This document shows, piece after piece, positions 1 to 8,249 of a DNA stretch of 51,706 nt. The stretch is from Viridibacillus arvi. Lineage in GTDB: Bacteria > Bacillota > Bacilli > Bacillales_A > Planococcaceae. Below the pieces are notes generated by a model, which was not told where the DNA came from, searched no databases, and worked only from the letters and a program-made list of their open reading frames with translations. The stretch covers positions 650,610 through 702,315 of the forward strand of contig NZ_LILB01000001.1 of assembly GCF_001274945.1 (NCBI RefSeq). The letters run 5' to 3'. Numbering within the stretch: the stretch's first letter is position 1; each line of letters starts with the position of its first letter. Both the position numbers and the translations under genes were made by a program.

Positions 1-34
1 ATTTAGGTGGTAGGGGTACCCCTACCACCTAAAT
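1..34. repeat. 34-bp perfect palindrome at window edge
   Basis: The first 34 bases are exactly self-complementary: a 17-base arm beginning ATTTAGGTGG is followed at once by its reverse complement, with no spacer. There is no T-tract on either side, so it is not a standard terminator. It could be a cruciform or binding site, a junction of two inverted copies, or a fold-back artefact at a sequence end. Only the symmetry is certain. Confidence 0.7.
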
Positions 35-121
35 CAAAATCATCTATTCCAATAAAATTCTTTCAAAAGTACTTGACTGGAGGTAAGAAAAGAGCTGTCT
101 GAACAACTCAACGATTTTTTG

Positions 122-152
122 CTAAAGCACCCCGTTAGTTGAAGAAGAAAAG
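122..152 (+). repeat. Dispersed intergenic repeat, copy A (degenerate)
   Basis: Carries the core CCGTTAGTTGAAGAAGAAAA shared with other copies in this window. It is preceded by the TAAAGCACCC block that in copy B lies at the downstream end of the unit, so A may be a junction of two units. CAACT near 103 is a distant inverted match to AGTTG at the core. Confidence 0.6.
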
Positions 153-249
153 TGAAACAATCGCGCCCTATTGTTGAAATATATGCCCTTAATATAAGGA
201 TAAACTTCATCATAAAGGGAATCATATCTTTCAAAAAGGTGATTTGCTG

Positions 250-669
250 ATGAATAAAATTATACTACCCATAATTGTTTTTACTTTTCTTTTACTTAGT
301 TTTGGTGGAACAACTACGGAAGCAAAAGGAAAGACCGAAATTATACCCCAGAATCAATTCCCAAGTTTAATGGAAAGAGCGTTTCTTAGGAGCCTTGGTG
401 AAACTATCCTTGATATAATGAGTAAGCACGGTGATAATCAGTTATTCGAATACGGGAGAATAGAAAAAATATCTGGAAACGATCCATATGATGTCTCATT
501 AAGAGTCATCGGATTCGAAGGAGCGCATAATCCACCATACAAATTAATTCGTATGACCATTCGTATACCAGGGGATAAGGATGCCAATTATAGTGTTTTG
601 TCTTATTCTCATCGGCCCATCTCTGACAAGGAATTTGATAAGCTAACTGAATATCCTGCATATGATTAA
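250..669 (+). CDS. Secreted DUF3888-like protein
   Basis: A 139-residue protein with an N-terminal signal peptide: Lys3, then a hydrophobic run to about residue 20 and a likely cleavage near TEA-KG. The remainder (AFLRSLGETILDIM, then the GAHNPPY motif and a C-terminal beta-rich part) resembles the DUF3888 family of small exported Bacillales proteins of unknown function. The family assignment is from memory. I chose the ATG at 250 because AAAAGGTGA lies 7 bases upstream; an in-frame TTG at 244 is too close to that site. The gene stands alone on the plus strand between two copies of the dispersed repeat. No function can be given. Confidence 0.65.
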   Translation: MNKIILPIIVFTFLLLSFGGTTTEAKGKTEIIPQNQFPSLMERAFLRSLGETILDIMSKHGDNQLFEYGRIEKISGNDPYDVSLRVIGFEGAHNPPYKLIRMTIRIPGDKDANYSVLSYSHRPISDKEFDKLTEYPAYD

Positions 670-741
670 AGTGCTATCCTAAAAGCTTTATGTTTTCCGC
701 AATCTGGCCCGATTGTTGAACACAAGATAAACAACACTCTT

Positions 742-808
742 CAACTAACCTGCCCTTAAGTTGAAGAAGAAAAAGGCTCTACTCCTAAAATTGAAGTAAA
801 GCACCCGT
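742..808 (+). repeat. Dispersed intergenic repeat, copy B (long form)
   Basis: A long copy: hairpin arms CAACTAA and TTAAGTTG around CTGCCC, then GAAGAAGAAAAAGGCTCTAC, then TTGAAGTAAAGCACCCGTT. It lies between the DUF3888-like and DUF4304 genes. An earlier CCCGATTGTTGAAC at about 709 resembles a sequence next to copy A. Confidence 0.65.
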
Positions 809-837
809 TGCTTAACAAGACTTTCCATTTAGTGAAA

Positions 838-1449
838 TCATTTTATCATTAACCCTAAATATTCAGCGAGTTCTTTGGTAAATTCTTTTTGCGAATCCAA
901 CTCGGATTCAGTATATTCTTTATTTATTCTATTTTGGGCTTCATTATTATAACCATATGTTTTATATAGAATTGTTAGGAAGTGAGGGCATTCTTCCCAG
1001 CCCTGTTCTTCTTTTCTTTTCATCCCTTGGATTACATCTTCAATTGTTTGGAATTTATCAAAGTGTGGAAAAATCACATTTTGTAAGTCACATTGGACTT
1101 CTCTTTTAACTTCATCTAAATCGCTTGAGAGACCAATTTTATACCAAGTATCTGGTTCATTTTTTAACTCAGAAATGCGAAGTCTAAGAACAGAATTAAC
1201 TTCTGTTGGAAATTTTGGTGGTTCCTCTTTATAAAATGGTCCAAACAATTTATCAGTAAAAATTCCAGTATTAAAAGTAAACTCAACATTTTCTTTCGTA
1301 TTCCACTTAGAAGATTGGATATTTACAGTCCAAGCAAAATCCGAGAATATCTTTGCGAAATTATTTCCTTTCTTTATAAAACCTTTAGCCTTAAATAAAG
1401 AAGTAATATCTTCTTTAATAATCTGCTTCAATACATCCTGCATAATCAT
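838..1449 (-). CDS. DUF4304 domain protein
   Basis: A 203-residue soluble protein without signal peptide or membrane segment. The N-terminal half has the pattern of DUF4304 (PF14137, recalled): a short helix with LKAKGFIKKGNNF, then FAWTVNIQSSKWN and a beta strand ending FNTGIF. The C-terminal half is helical and charged. The family is often found near toxin-immunity or accessory loci, but no partner gene is visible here. The start at 1449 has GGAG nine bases upstream; the second Met two codons later is an alternative. Dispersed repeats flank it on both sides, suggesting an accessory insertion. Function unknown. Confidence 0.7.
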   Translation of the reverse strand: MIMQDVLKQIIKEDITSLFKAKGFIKKGNNFAKIFSDFAWTVNIQSSKWNTKENVEFTFNTGIFTDKLFGPFYKEEPPKFPTEVNSVLRLRISELKNEPDTWYKIGLSSDLDEVKREVQCDLQNVIFPHFDKFQTIEDVIQGMKRKEEQGWEECPHFLTILYKTYGYNNEAQNRINKEYTESELDSQKEFTKELAEYLGLMIK

Positions 1450-1526
1450 CGTCTAATTCTCCATTTCCTATTTTCTCCACGAATAATATTCTCCCTTGTT
1501 AATTGAATTTCCTGCATACCCTTATT

Positions 1527-1589
1527 GAACTAAACTGCCCCGTTAGTTCAATAAGAAAAAGGCTCTACTTTTTATTGAAGTAAAGCATC
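1527..1589 (+). repeat. Dispersed intergenic repeat, copy C (best hairpin)
   Basis: GAACTAA-N9-TTAGTTC forms a perfect 7-bp arm hairpin, followed by AATAAGAAAAAGGCTCTACT and TTGAAGTAAAGCA. This is the most complete copy. It lies between the DUF4304 gene and the small membrane protein gene, just past the latter's stop. Confidence 0.7.
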
Positions 1590-1590
1590 T

Positions 1591-1848
1591 TTAGTTAAAT
1601 AATGTTTTATATGTAAATATTATAATTCCGCAAATTACAGCTCCCCCTACTAAAGTGAATAAGTAAAGAAAAGGAGAATTAGCCTTACTAAAAACCACTT
1701 CACTTTGAAGTGTCTCTACATTATCCCACGCACTTGTAAAATCGGGTTTATAGTTTCTTGTTTTTATATAACTGACTAACATCATACCGACAAAATAGAC
1801 TATGTGAATTGCAATTGAACCACTAAATGCTTGGAGAACCAACCTCAT
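1591..1848 (-). CDS. Small membrane protein, unknown
   Basis: An 85-residue protein with two hydrophobic segments (about residues 8-28 and 60-80) separated by a polar stretch of about 30 residues with charged and aromatic residues. AAGGAGGTG lies 6 bases before the ATG, so the start is firm. I do not recognise the family. Its 3' end runs almost into repeat copy C and copy D lies about 40 bases beyond its 5' end. The small size, strong ribosome binding site and repeat flanks fit an accessory gene. Confidence 0.6.
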   Translation of the reverse strand: MRLVLQAFSGSIAIHIVYFVGMMLVSYIKTRNYKPDFTSAWDNVETLQSEVVFSKANSPFLYLFTLVGGAVICGIIIFTYKTLFN

Positions 1849-1889
1849 TTAGACACCTCCTTATCACGATTATAACCCATATGCCTTAT

Positions 1890-1916
1890 TCAACTAACCT
1901 GCTCCGTTAGTTTAAG
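1890..1916 (+). repeat. Dispersed intergenic repeat, copy D (short form)
   Basis: ACTAAC-N7-GTTAGT gives a perfect 6-bp hairpin, followed by TTAAGTA rather than the GAAGAAG block. The upstream ATGCCTTATTCA matches the sequence before copy C. The rest of the 1849-2206 gap holds only AT-rich sequence and the namA promoter. Confidence 0.6.
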
Positions 1917-2164
1917 TACATTTTTTCACAATCTTTATCGTGATTTACTTACATACCTAATTTTGCTAAGAGCAACACCTGTAAGTGTGATTGTAGTTTT
2001 GTTAATAACACTTTCTTTATCTTATATAAAGTTCAGATTTTGAAAATCAAGAAAGTTGAAGTGGAATTTCATCATTCTTTCCCTCTTACTAAGAAAATAA
2101 TAATATTACAAATAAAAAATCCAGGTGTACTTAAGTCTTTTTAATAAACCAATCCCTACTATTT

Positions 2165-2173
2165 TGCTATAAT
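2165..2173 (+). promoter_or_regulatory. Extended -10 promoter of namA
   Basis: TGCTATAAT is a perfect extended -10 box (TGN-TATAAT). The -35 region 17 bases upstream (around TAAACC) is weak, as extended -10 promoters tolerate. It lies 34 bases before the namA ATG. Confidence 0.7.
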
Positions 2174-2206
2174 ATAGGCAACAAGAGAATTGGAGTGATT
2201 TCATTC

Positions 2207-3226
2207 ATGGCAAAATTATTTGAAAATTATAAAATAGGTAATTTAACGCTAAAAAATCGCATTGTAATGTCTCCTATGTGTATGTATGAATGTCATAATA
2301 AGGACGGTCTTGTTCAAGACTTCCATAAAATTCACTATGCAACAAGAGCGGTTGGGCAAGTAGGCTTGATCATTGTAGAAGCAACCGCTGTTCAGCCAGA
2401 AGGTCGTATCTCACCTCAAGACCTTGGCATTTGGAGTGACGAGCATACTGCTGGTCTTACTGAACTGAATCGATTAATGCATGGTGCAGGTTCCAAAACA
2501 GGTATCCAATTAGCACATGCAGGGCGTAAAGCTGAACTTGAAAGCGATATTTACGCACCTTCTGCTATTGCATTTAGTGAAAATTACAAAACACCGATTG
2601 AAATGACAACCAATGATATAAAAAACACGGTAGATGCGTTCAAAAAAGCCGCAATCCGATCAAAAGAAGCCGGCTTTGATGTAATTGAACTGCATGGTGC
2701 ACATGGTTATTTAATCAATGAATTTTTATCCCCACTGTCAAATAAACGTACAGATGAATACGGTGGCTCAGTAGAAAACCGCTATCGTTTTTTACGTGAA
2801 GTAATTGATGCAGTGAAAGAAGTATTTGACGGTCCTCTATTTGTCCGAATCTCTGCGAAAGATTATGCAGAAGGTGGAATGGAACCTGTCGATTATATTA
2901 CGATGACAAAATGGATGAAAGAGCAAGGTGTCGATTTAGTGGATGTTAGTTCTGGCGCAGTCGTGCATGCAAGAATTCCAGTATTCCCAGGCTATCAAGT
3001 ACCATTTGCTGAGACGATCAAGCATGAAACACCGATTCCAACAGGAGCAGTTGGTCTCATTACTTCTCCAGTACAGGCTGAAGAAATTCTGCAAAACAAC
3101 AGAGCAGATCTAGTCTTCATGGCTAGAGAATTACTACGTAATCCATATTGGGCTTACCAAGCTGCAAAAGAATTGGGCGTAGATATTGAAGCTATAAACG
3201 ATTCATATAAACGTGGTTGGAAATAA
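2207..3226 (+). CDS. namA: NADPH dehydrogenase, Old Yellow Enzyme family
   Basis: A 339-residue flavin-dependent ene-reductase of the YqjM/NamA class, which reduces activated C=C bonds with NADPH through bound FMN. Seen: the family N-terminus [17 protein letters not shown] (the MCMY cysteine tunes FMN in YqjM), [24 protein letters not shown], the substrate-binding ELHGAHGYL (His-Gly-Ala-His), [16 protein letters not shown], and C-terminal [14 protein letters not shown]. Length matches YqjM (338). I start at ATG 2207, with GGAG about 11 bases upstream; the in-frame GTG at 2195 overlaps that site. It is monocistronic, with its own extended -10 promoter and a strong terminator shared with convergent sbcC. 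A likely role is detoxification of electrophilic enones and oxidative-stress response. Confidence 0.93.
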   Translation: MAKLFENYKIGNLTLKNRIVMSPMCMYECHNKDGLVQDFHKIHYATRAVGQVGLIIVEATAVQPEGRISPQDLGIWSDEHTAGLTELNRLMHGAGSKTGIQLAHAGRKAELESDIYAPSAIAFSENYKTPIEMTTNDIKNTVDAFKKAAIRSKEAGFDVIELHGAHGYLINEFLSPLSNKRTDEYGGSVENRYRFLREVIDAVKEVFDGPLFVRISAKDYAEGGMEPVDYITMTKWMKEQGVDLVDVSSGAVVHARIPVFPGYQVPFAETIKHETPIPTGAVGLITSPVQAEEILQNNRADLVFMARELLRNPYWAYQAAKELGVDIEAINDSYKRGWK

Positions 3227-3246
3227 GGTCTAACTTGAAAATAAAT

Positions 3247-3300
3247 AAACCTACATGATGATTGAGTGAAACTACTCTAATCATCATGTAGGTTTTTTTT
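3247..3300. terminator. Bidirectional terminator between namA and sbcC
   Basis: Long stem: AAACCTACATGATGATT pairs with AATCATCATGTAGGTTT around a short loop, followed by T8 on the plus strand and A-rich sequence on the other side. It serves namA directly and probably the convergent sbcDC operon. Confidence 0.85.
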
Positions 3301-3336
3301 AATATAGCTTCTACATTTTCGTTCTATTCCAATCTC

Positions 3337-6300
3337 TTACTTTACATGAAATGTTGTATGGCTATGTCCTTCTCGTGATTTTGTGACTTCTAAAATAGCT
3401 GGCATTGCTGCTTTTAGTTCTGCAACATGGGAGATAACACCGATCATACGACCAGACTTCTGAAGATCAATCAGTGTATCGATTGCTTTAGTCAATGATT
3501 CCTCATCTAACGTACCGAAACCTTCATCTATAAACATCGTATCGATTCTGATATTTCCTTGGAAGCTTTGAATCACGTCTGACATACCAAGTGCTAAACA
3601 TAATGAGGCATTGAACTTTTCTCCGCCGGATAACGTTTTGACATCACGAGTTTGCCCCGTGTAAGCGTCATAGACATCTAAACCTAATCCACTTTGTTTC
3701 CCTCTTGCTTCTTGACGATCACTACGAATCAAATTGAATTGCCCGTTCGTTAGTGGTTTAAGACGTTCATTTGCGGCATGAATAATTTGCTCCAAATACT
3801 CGATTTGAACATAACGCTCAAATGAGATTTTCATATGATTTTGACCTCGTAGTAAATCATAAAGACCAATAATTCGGCCACAAGAGGCTTCAAGATCAGC
3901 TATATTTTTGCTTACTTCCGATAAATCAATAATCAGTTGGTTTGCATTCTGACGATATTTTTTTGAGTTATTCCATTGTTCGAAAGCCATTTCATAGTTT
4001 TGTTTCAACTGATTTACTGCCTCAGTTACTAAAGTAAGATCCACTAATTCTTTACCTGCAACTTGTTCTTTTTCTTCATCAATTTGTGTCGATAATGCAT
4101 GTATTGTGTTTTTATATTGCTGACATTCTTCTTTTAGTTTTTGACACTGTGACTCGTCTCTTCTCGCTGCTAAGTAATCTTTTCCTTTTTCAAAGCCTGC
4201 GTTCTCAACAGCTTGTTTAAAGTCTTCTTGCGCTTGTTCAAGCAATTTACTGGATTCCGCTAAGTCCGTTATCGCATGCTGTAAATTCGCTTGTGCTGTT
4301 GTATTTCGTTCATTAGCTTGTTGCATACGCTTTTGAACAAGTGTCCAACTTTCCTCTAATTGAGTTCTTTGTTGTATAGCTTCGTTCGTTAACTGATATA
4401 AATGATGTAACGACGTAATGTCTTGAGGAATGGATTTGTGTTTTTCATCATAAATTGCCGTTGCATTATTCAGTGCCTGAAGTTGAGTTTGATAAGTCTT
4501 TTCCAGTTGTTGAAGTTGTAGCTGAAATTCATCTACAGCTTGTTTTTGAGATTTCGTTTTCTCTTTTAGTTGGTTCCAAAGCTCTTTTTCTTTCTTCAAT
4601 TGCTGAACACTTGCAAATAAGTCTTGATATTGATTAGTTAATGTTGGTCCTTCTTCCACTGTAACGCTAAGTTCTTTAAGGTTTTGCTCTAGTGCATTAA
4701 ATGCTTGCATTTCAGCCTTCAGTTGTCCATTAGTCACAAAGTATTGTTGTTCTATATTTGATGCATATTTGCGAATTTGCTCTAATTGTTGCTCATCAAC
4801 GACTTCCACTGTTTCTTCATGCTTTGCAACATGCTCCGTGCTGCCACATACCGGACACGGTGCACCGTCTACTAACTGTGATGCAAGAATACTCGCTTGG
4901 CTGGCAACCCATTTATCTTGTTCAACCTTCGCTTTTTGCTGCGCTTCTATATATACTTTTTCTTTTGTAATGACTTGACCTTTTAAATCTTGTACCTTTT
5001 TTTGTTGTGTAGACCAATGGTGAAAAGCTGCTGCTCGGTCTTTTAATTGAGCTAATTGATCAATTTTGTCATCTAGAGGTTGTATTGTCTCCTCTAAAGT
5101 TGCTGATTGTTCTTCTAATGCTTGAAGTGCGAGCATTCGCTCTTTATGTTGTTGACTTTGTGCAGTAAATACTGCTTGCAATTGTTGAACCTCTTGCTGT
5201 AATTGATTTTTTATTTGATTTTGCTTTTCTAAATCTTTAAATATAGGTTCTAAAGATTGTAAATGCATGACCCTTTTTAAACTGTCATTACGCTCAGTTT
5301 CTTTTTGTTGTTGGACTACAAATTGAGCAGTTACTTCTTCTAATTGAAGTTTCATTTTTTGTTCTGATATTTTGGCTTCTTCAAATGTAGCTTCTTTTTG
5401 TAAAACCTTCTGCTTCGCTACACGGTAATATTGCTCTATTGGAATAATGTGAATAGCCTTTTCAGCAGCAGCTAGCTCACGTTCTTTTTCTAGGAACAGA
5501 GGCTCTTGCTGTCTTAAAGAAAGAAGTTTTTGTTCCTTCTCTTTAAATGCCTCTATTTTCTGATTTAAAGTGACTGCTTCAAATTGTTGACGTTGCTTGT
5601 CTTCAAGTTGTTTGCCGACCGCTTTATAATTAGCTTCATCTTCCGTAATTTGCTTCTCATAGAAGTCTACTTCAATTTTTAATGCATCTACTAGTTGATA
5701 CATATTAAACTGGTTTGTTTCGAGTAAATCAAAAAGAGCAGATTCTCTCTTCGGAAGCGTGCTTGCAATTTTACTTGTGTGTAAGTTACGGACTGCTATA
5801 GCCTGCTGTAGTTGCTTGTCAGCTTCTTCTTTTTTCACTTTAAGCTGATCTGCAATATGTCGATAAGATTCAGTCTTGAAGATTTTACGTAATATCGCTT
5901 CTTTGTTTTCTGTTTCAGAAGTTAGTAATTTACGAAACTCCCCTTGAGGCAACATGACAATTTGTTTAAATTGATCCTTTGATAATCCGATAATATCTTC
6001 AATTTTTTTATTAATTTCTCCAACTTTTTGTGATTCAACGACTGGTTTTTCTCCTGTAGGTAGAATCTCAACAAGTTCAAATGTTTCACCCGTTGCAGTT
6101 TTATTGCCATTTTTTCTATGAGCTAACTGGCGAAGTACACGATATTGACGATTATGAATTTCAAAAATGAGTTCAGCAGATGTGTGGGTATCATCGTCAG
6201 CAAAATCGCTTCGAATTTCTTTAATATCTGCACGATCTTCACCACTCGCACTACCATACAACGCAAAACTAATACCATCGAAAATAGTTGTTTTCCCAGC

Positions 6301-6414
6301 TCCCGTTGCACCAGAAATAACAAATAAACGATGGTCGCCTAATTCACGAAAATCAATTGTTTCTGTCTTTTTATACGGACCAAAAGCGGTCATTTTCAGT
6401 TGAATTGGCTTCAT
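3337..6414 (-). CDS. sbcC: Exonuclease SbcC, SMC/Rad50-like ATPase
   Basis: A 1025-residue subunit of the SbcCD (Mre11-Rad50 type) nuclease, which opens hairpins and trims blocked DNA ends. Domains in order: N-terminal ATPase lobe with Walker A GATGAGKTT (about residues 35-43) and Q-loop region; two long coiled-coil arms rich in Gln/Glu/Lys/Leu; the zinc hook CPVCG at about 518-522 between them; and a C-terminal lobe with ABC signature LSGGEKF, Walker B DTMFIDEGFGTLDE and a switch His in GVISHV. All key motifs are intact and length is typical. It overlaps sbcD by 4 bases (ATGA), implying translational coupling. The many antisense ORFs across it are shadows of its coiled coil. Confidence 0.96.
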   Translation of the reverse strand: MKPIQLKMTAFGPYKKTETIDFRELGDHRLFVISGATGAGKTTIFDGISFALYGSASGEDRADIKEIRSDFADDDTHTSAELIFEIHNRQYRVLRQLAHRKNGNKTATGETFELVEILPTGEKPVVESQKVGEINKKIEDIIGLSKDQFKQIVMLPQGEFRKLLTSETENKEAILRKIFKTESYRHIADQLKVKKEEADKQLQQAIAVRNLHTSKIASTLPKRESALFDLLETNQFNMYQLVDALKIEVDFYEKQITEDEANYKAVGKQLEDKQRQQFEAVTLNQKIEAFKEKEQKLLSLRQQEPLFLEKERELAAAEKAIHIIPIEQYYRVAKQKVLQKEATFEEAKISEQKMKLQLEEVTAQFVVQQQKETERNDSLKRVMHLQSLEPIFKDLEKQNQIKNQLQQEVQQLQAVFTAQSQQHKERMLALQALEEQSATLEETIQPLDDKIDQLAQLKDRAAAFHHWSTQQKKVQDLKGQVITKEKVYIEAQQKAKVEQDKWVASQASILASQLVDGAPCPVCGSTEHVAKHEETVEVVDEQQLEQIRKYASNIEQQYFVTNGQLKAEMQAFNALEQNLKELSVTVEEGPTLTNQYQDLFASVQQLKKEKELWNQLKEKTKSQKQAVDEFQLQLQQLEKTYQTQLQALNNATAIYDEKHKSIPQDITSLHHLYQLTNEAIQQRTQLEESWTLVQKRMQQANERNTTAQANLQHAITDLAESSKLLEQAQEDFKQAVENAGFEKGKDYLAARRDESQCQKLKEECQQYKNTIHALSTQIDEEKEQVAGKELVDLTLVTEAVNQLKQNYEMAFEQWNNSKKYRQNANQLIIDLSEVSKNIADLEASCGRIIGLYDLLRGQNHMKISFERYVQIEYLEQIIHAANERLKPLTNGQFNLIRSDRQEARGKQSGLGLDVYDAYTGQTRDVKTLSGGEKFNASLCLALGMSDVIQSFQGNIRIDTMFIDEGFGTLDEESLTKAIDTLIDLQKSGRMIGVISHVAELKAAMPAILEVTKSREGHSHTTFHVK

Positions 6415-7580
6415 TTCACATTACTCCCTACTTCACGTTCTTTCGCTAATCCTTCTTGTAACACTTCTTGGAATAGCTGTTTTGTTGCATCTTCTACTTC
6501 TTCCCCAACTATTTCCTTGTAAAACGCTTCAAAAAGCGTCAAATCGTCCATCTTTTGACGAGATGTCGTTAGTTGCTCAGTACCGTCTATTTTTTGATGA
6601 ATCATTTTACGTTCCACATGCATGGCATTCGGAAAGACTGTACGAATTTTCTCCATGGGTGAAATAATTGGTGTATCATCAAGTAATTTAACGTAAATAT
6701 AATCTTCACTTACTTCTGATTTAAGTAAATTATCAATTGTATCCTCAACTGTTCGCATATCTCTGCGAGGTTGCAATAATTTCTTCTCAATTGTTACTTG
6801 TCCATCTTCTGCTAAATCCACGATTAAATAGCCCTTTTTATGATTCTCTTCAGAAATCGAATATTTTAAAGGTGAACCAGCATAGCGAATTGTTTCATTT
6901 AATACGAAATGAGCTTGGTGTAAATGTCCAAGAGCTGTGTAATGAAATGGCTCAAAAAGCGCTGCATCTATACATTCTGTACCACCGATCGCTAATGGTC
7001 TCTCAGATTCACTTGTATTCTCCTCTTCTTGACCGTGGGAAGTTACAAATGCATGTCCAACAAAAACATGTCTTTTTTCTGGATCCATCTTCTTTTTCAA
7101 CTCATCCGTTATACGTTTCATCGCAGATTGGTGTGTTTTAATGGAATCATCATCAAACACATATCTAACTTGAGAAGGGTCAGCATATGGAATTAGGTGA
7201 AAATGTACTTCTCCAAACTCATCATTTAGAACGACTGGTGATAGCTTGTCATCAAGATTCCCTACTATATGTAAACCGCTTTCCTTCATTAACTGACTAC
7301 CGAAATGTAAACGACCTGGACTGTCATGATTTCCCGCAATGCTGATGAGTGGAATATGTCTTTTTAACACAATCTCTGCGAAAATATCATCTAATAATCG
7401 AACGGCTTCTGTCGGAGGTACAGCTCTGTCGTATAAATCACCTGCAACAATGATGACATCTGGCTTCTCTTGGTCTATATCTGCCAAAAATTGTTGTAAA
7501 ATATAAGCTTGATCCTCAGTCATATATACCCCTTGTACAAGCTTCCCTAAATGCCAATCAGCTGTATGAAATATTTTCAT
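6411..7580 (-). CDS. sbcD: Exonuclease SbcD, Mre11-like nuclease
   Basis: A 389-residue calcineurin-like phosphoesterase, the nuclease subunit that acts with SbcC on hairpins and protein-blocked ends. All Mn-binding motifs are present: DWHLGK near the N-terminus, GDLYDR, GNHDSPGR, GHAFVTSH and GHLHQAH, followed by a C-terminal capping and SbcC-binding region. The ATG at 7580 follows AAAGGAGG by about 8 bases. It is the first gene of a two-gene operon, and its promoter carries a LexA-type box. Staphylococcal sbcDC is known to be SOS-controlled, so DNA-damage induction is a reasonable inference here. Confidence 0.96.
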   Translation of the reverse strand: MKIFHTADWHLGKLVQGVYMTEDQAYILQQFLADIDQEKPDVIIVAGDLYDRAVPPTEAVRLLDDIFAEIVLKRHIPLISIAGNHDSPGRLHFGSQLMKESGLHIVGNLDDKLSPVVLNDEFGEVHFHLIPYADPSQVRYVFDDDSIKTHQSAMKRITDELKKKMDPEKRHVFVGHAFVTSHGQEEENTSESERPLAIGGTECIDAALFEPFHYTALGHLHQAHFVLNETIRYAGSPLKYSISEENHKKGYLIVDLAEDGQVTIEKKLLQPRRDMRTVEDTIDNLLKSEVSEDYIYVKLLDDTPIISPMEKIRTVFPNAMHVERKMIHQKIDGTEQLTTSRQKMDDLTLFEAFYKEIVGEEVEDATKQLFQEVLQEGLAKEREVGSNVK

Positions 7581-7673
7581 GAAAATTCCTCCTTTTAAAT
7601 CATATTATCTATTTTAACATTCAATTGATGTGGTCGTGATTGAAAAATAGCACACAGAATATACTGCAAATTT

Positions 7674-7709
7674 ATTGTATCACAAACACAATTAAAAGAA
7701 CGAATGTTC
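7674..7709 (-). promoter_or_regulatory. sbcDC promoter with LexA (DinR) box
   Basis: The palindrome GAACGAATGTTC (7698-7709) fits the Gram-positive SOS box GAAC-N4-GTTC. On the minus strand it overlaps the -35 position of an extended -10 box TGATACAAT (7682-7674). The start of sbcD lies about 95 bases downstream. LexA bound here would block RNA polymerase. The rest of the 7581-7934 gap holds only this and the terminator near 7851. Confidence 0.65.
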
Positions 7710-7850
7710 CTATTTAATCTAATGATTTAAATAACTTTCAAATTGTAGATCTTCTGAGAGATGATACAGATTTGGTTGATAATTCATATATACTGAATTT
7801 CAGAGAATACATAGTACTGATTATTACTACAAATATGGACCTAACAGAAT

Positions 7851-7901
7851 CAAAAAGAGCGCTCTCTTATGCCGAATTCCGACTAAAGGACGCTCTTTTT
7901 G
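7851..7901. terminator. Terminator of the biotin/ECF operon
   Basis: CAAAAAGAGCG (7851-7861) pairs with CGCTCTTTTTG (7891-7901) around a 29-base loop. The T-run lies in the outer stem on either strand, so it can act both ways. It lies about 34 bases beyond the CHY zinc-finger gene, the last gene of the operon. Confidence 0.65.
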
Positions 7902-7934
7902 TTTTTCAACTCAAATACTCTTTCGTTATTACTT

Positions 7935-8246
7935 CTAAACATCAAAATATAAATGATAATGATCTTCACACCGCTCGTTAAATCTAGATCCACATTGTAA
8001 ACAATGATTTGTCCCAATATACTCTGTAATCGTATGTTCTTTCTTACAAATACCACATAGCACGGCTAACTCATCTGATTCATTTTTTGACCAAACTTCT
8101 GGTTCATGAAGTTCACATGCAGCATGACATTCAAAACAAGGATAATATTTATTACAACATTTAAATTTCAATGCTACAATATCCTTGTCCGTATGATAAT
8201 GTATACAACGCGTTTTATCATCAACTAATAATCCATAAACTTTCAC
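7935..8246 (-). CDS. CHY zinc-finger protein
   Basis: A 103-residue protein with the CHY zinc-finger pattern: C-x-HYH, DIVALKFKCC, YYPCFECH, a later His, VLCGICK, and CLQCGSRFNERCEDHYHLYF. About nine Cys and several His could bind three zinc ions. The family (PF05495, recalled) occurs in eukaryotic Pirh2-type ubiquitin ligases and, in bacteria, as short stand-alone proteins of unknown role. It starts at GTG 8246, four bases after the ecfT stop, with AGGGGG spanning the junction, so it is translationally linked to ecfT. Its place at the end of a biotin-uptake operon suggests a metal- or transporter-related role, but this is a guess. Confidence 0.85.
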   Translation of the reverse strand: MKVYGLLVDDKTRCIHYHTDKDIVALKFKCCNKYYPCFECHAACELHEPEVWSKNESDELAVLCGICKKEHTITEYIGTNHCLQCGSRFNERCEDHYHLYFDV

Positions 8247-8249
8247 TTT

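Noticed and set aside
122-1916. Integron attC array
   Set aside because: The hairpins lack the GTTRRRY/RYYYAAC cores and no integrase gene is seen; they are interspersed repeats of another kind.
4455-6403. Several plus-strand ORFs of 60-80 codons
   Set aside because: They are antisense to sbcC, of low-complexity composition and without ribosome binding sites; shadows of the coiled-coil gene.
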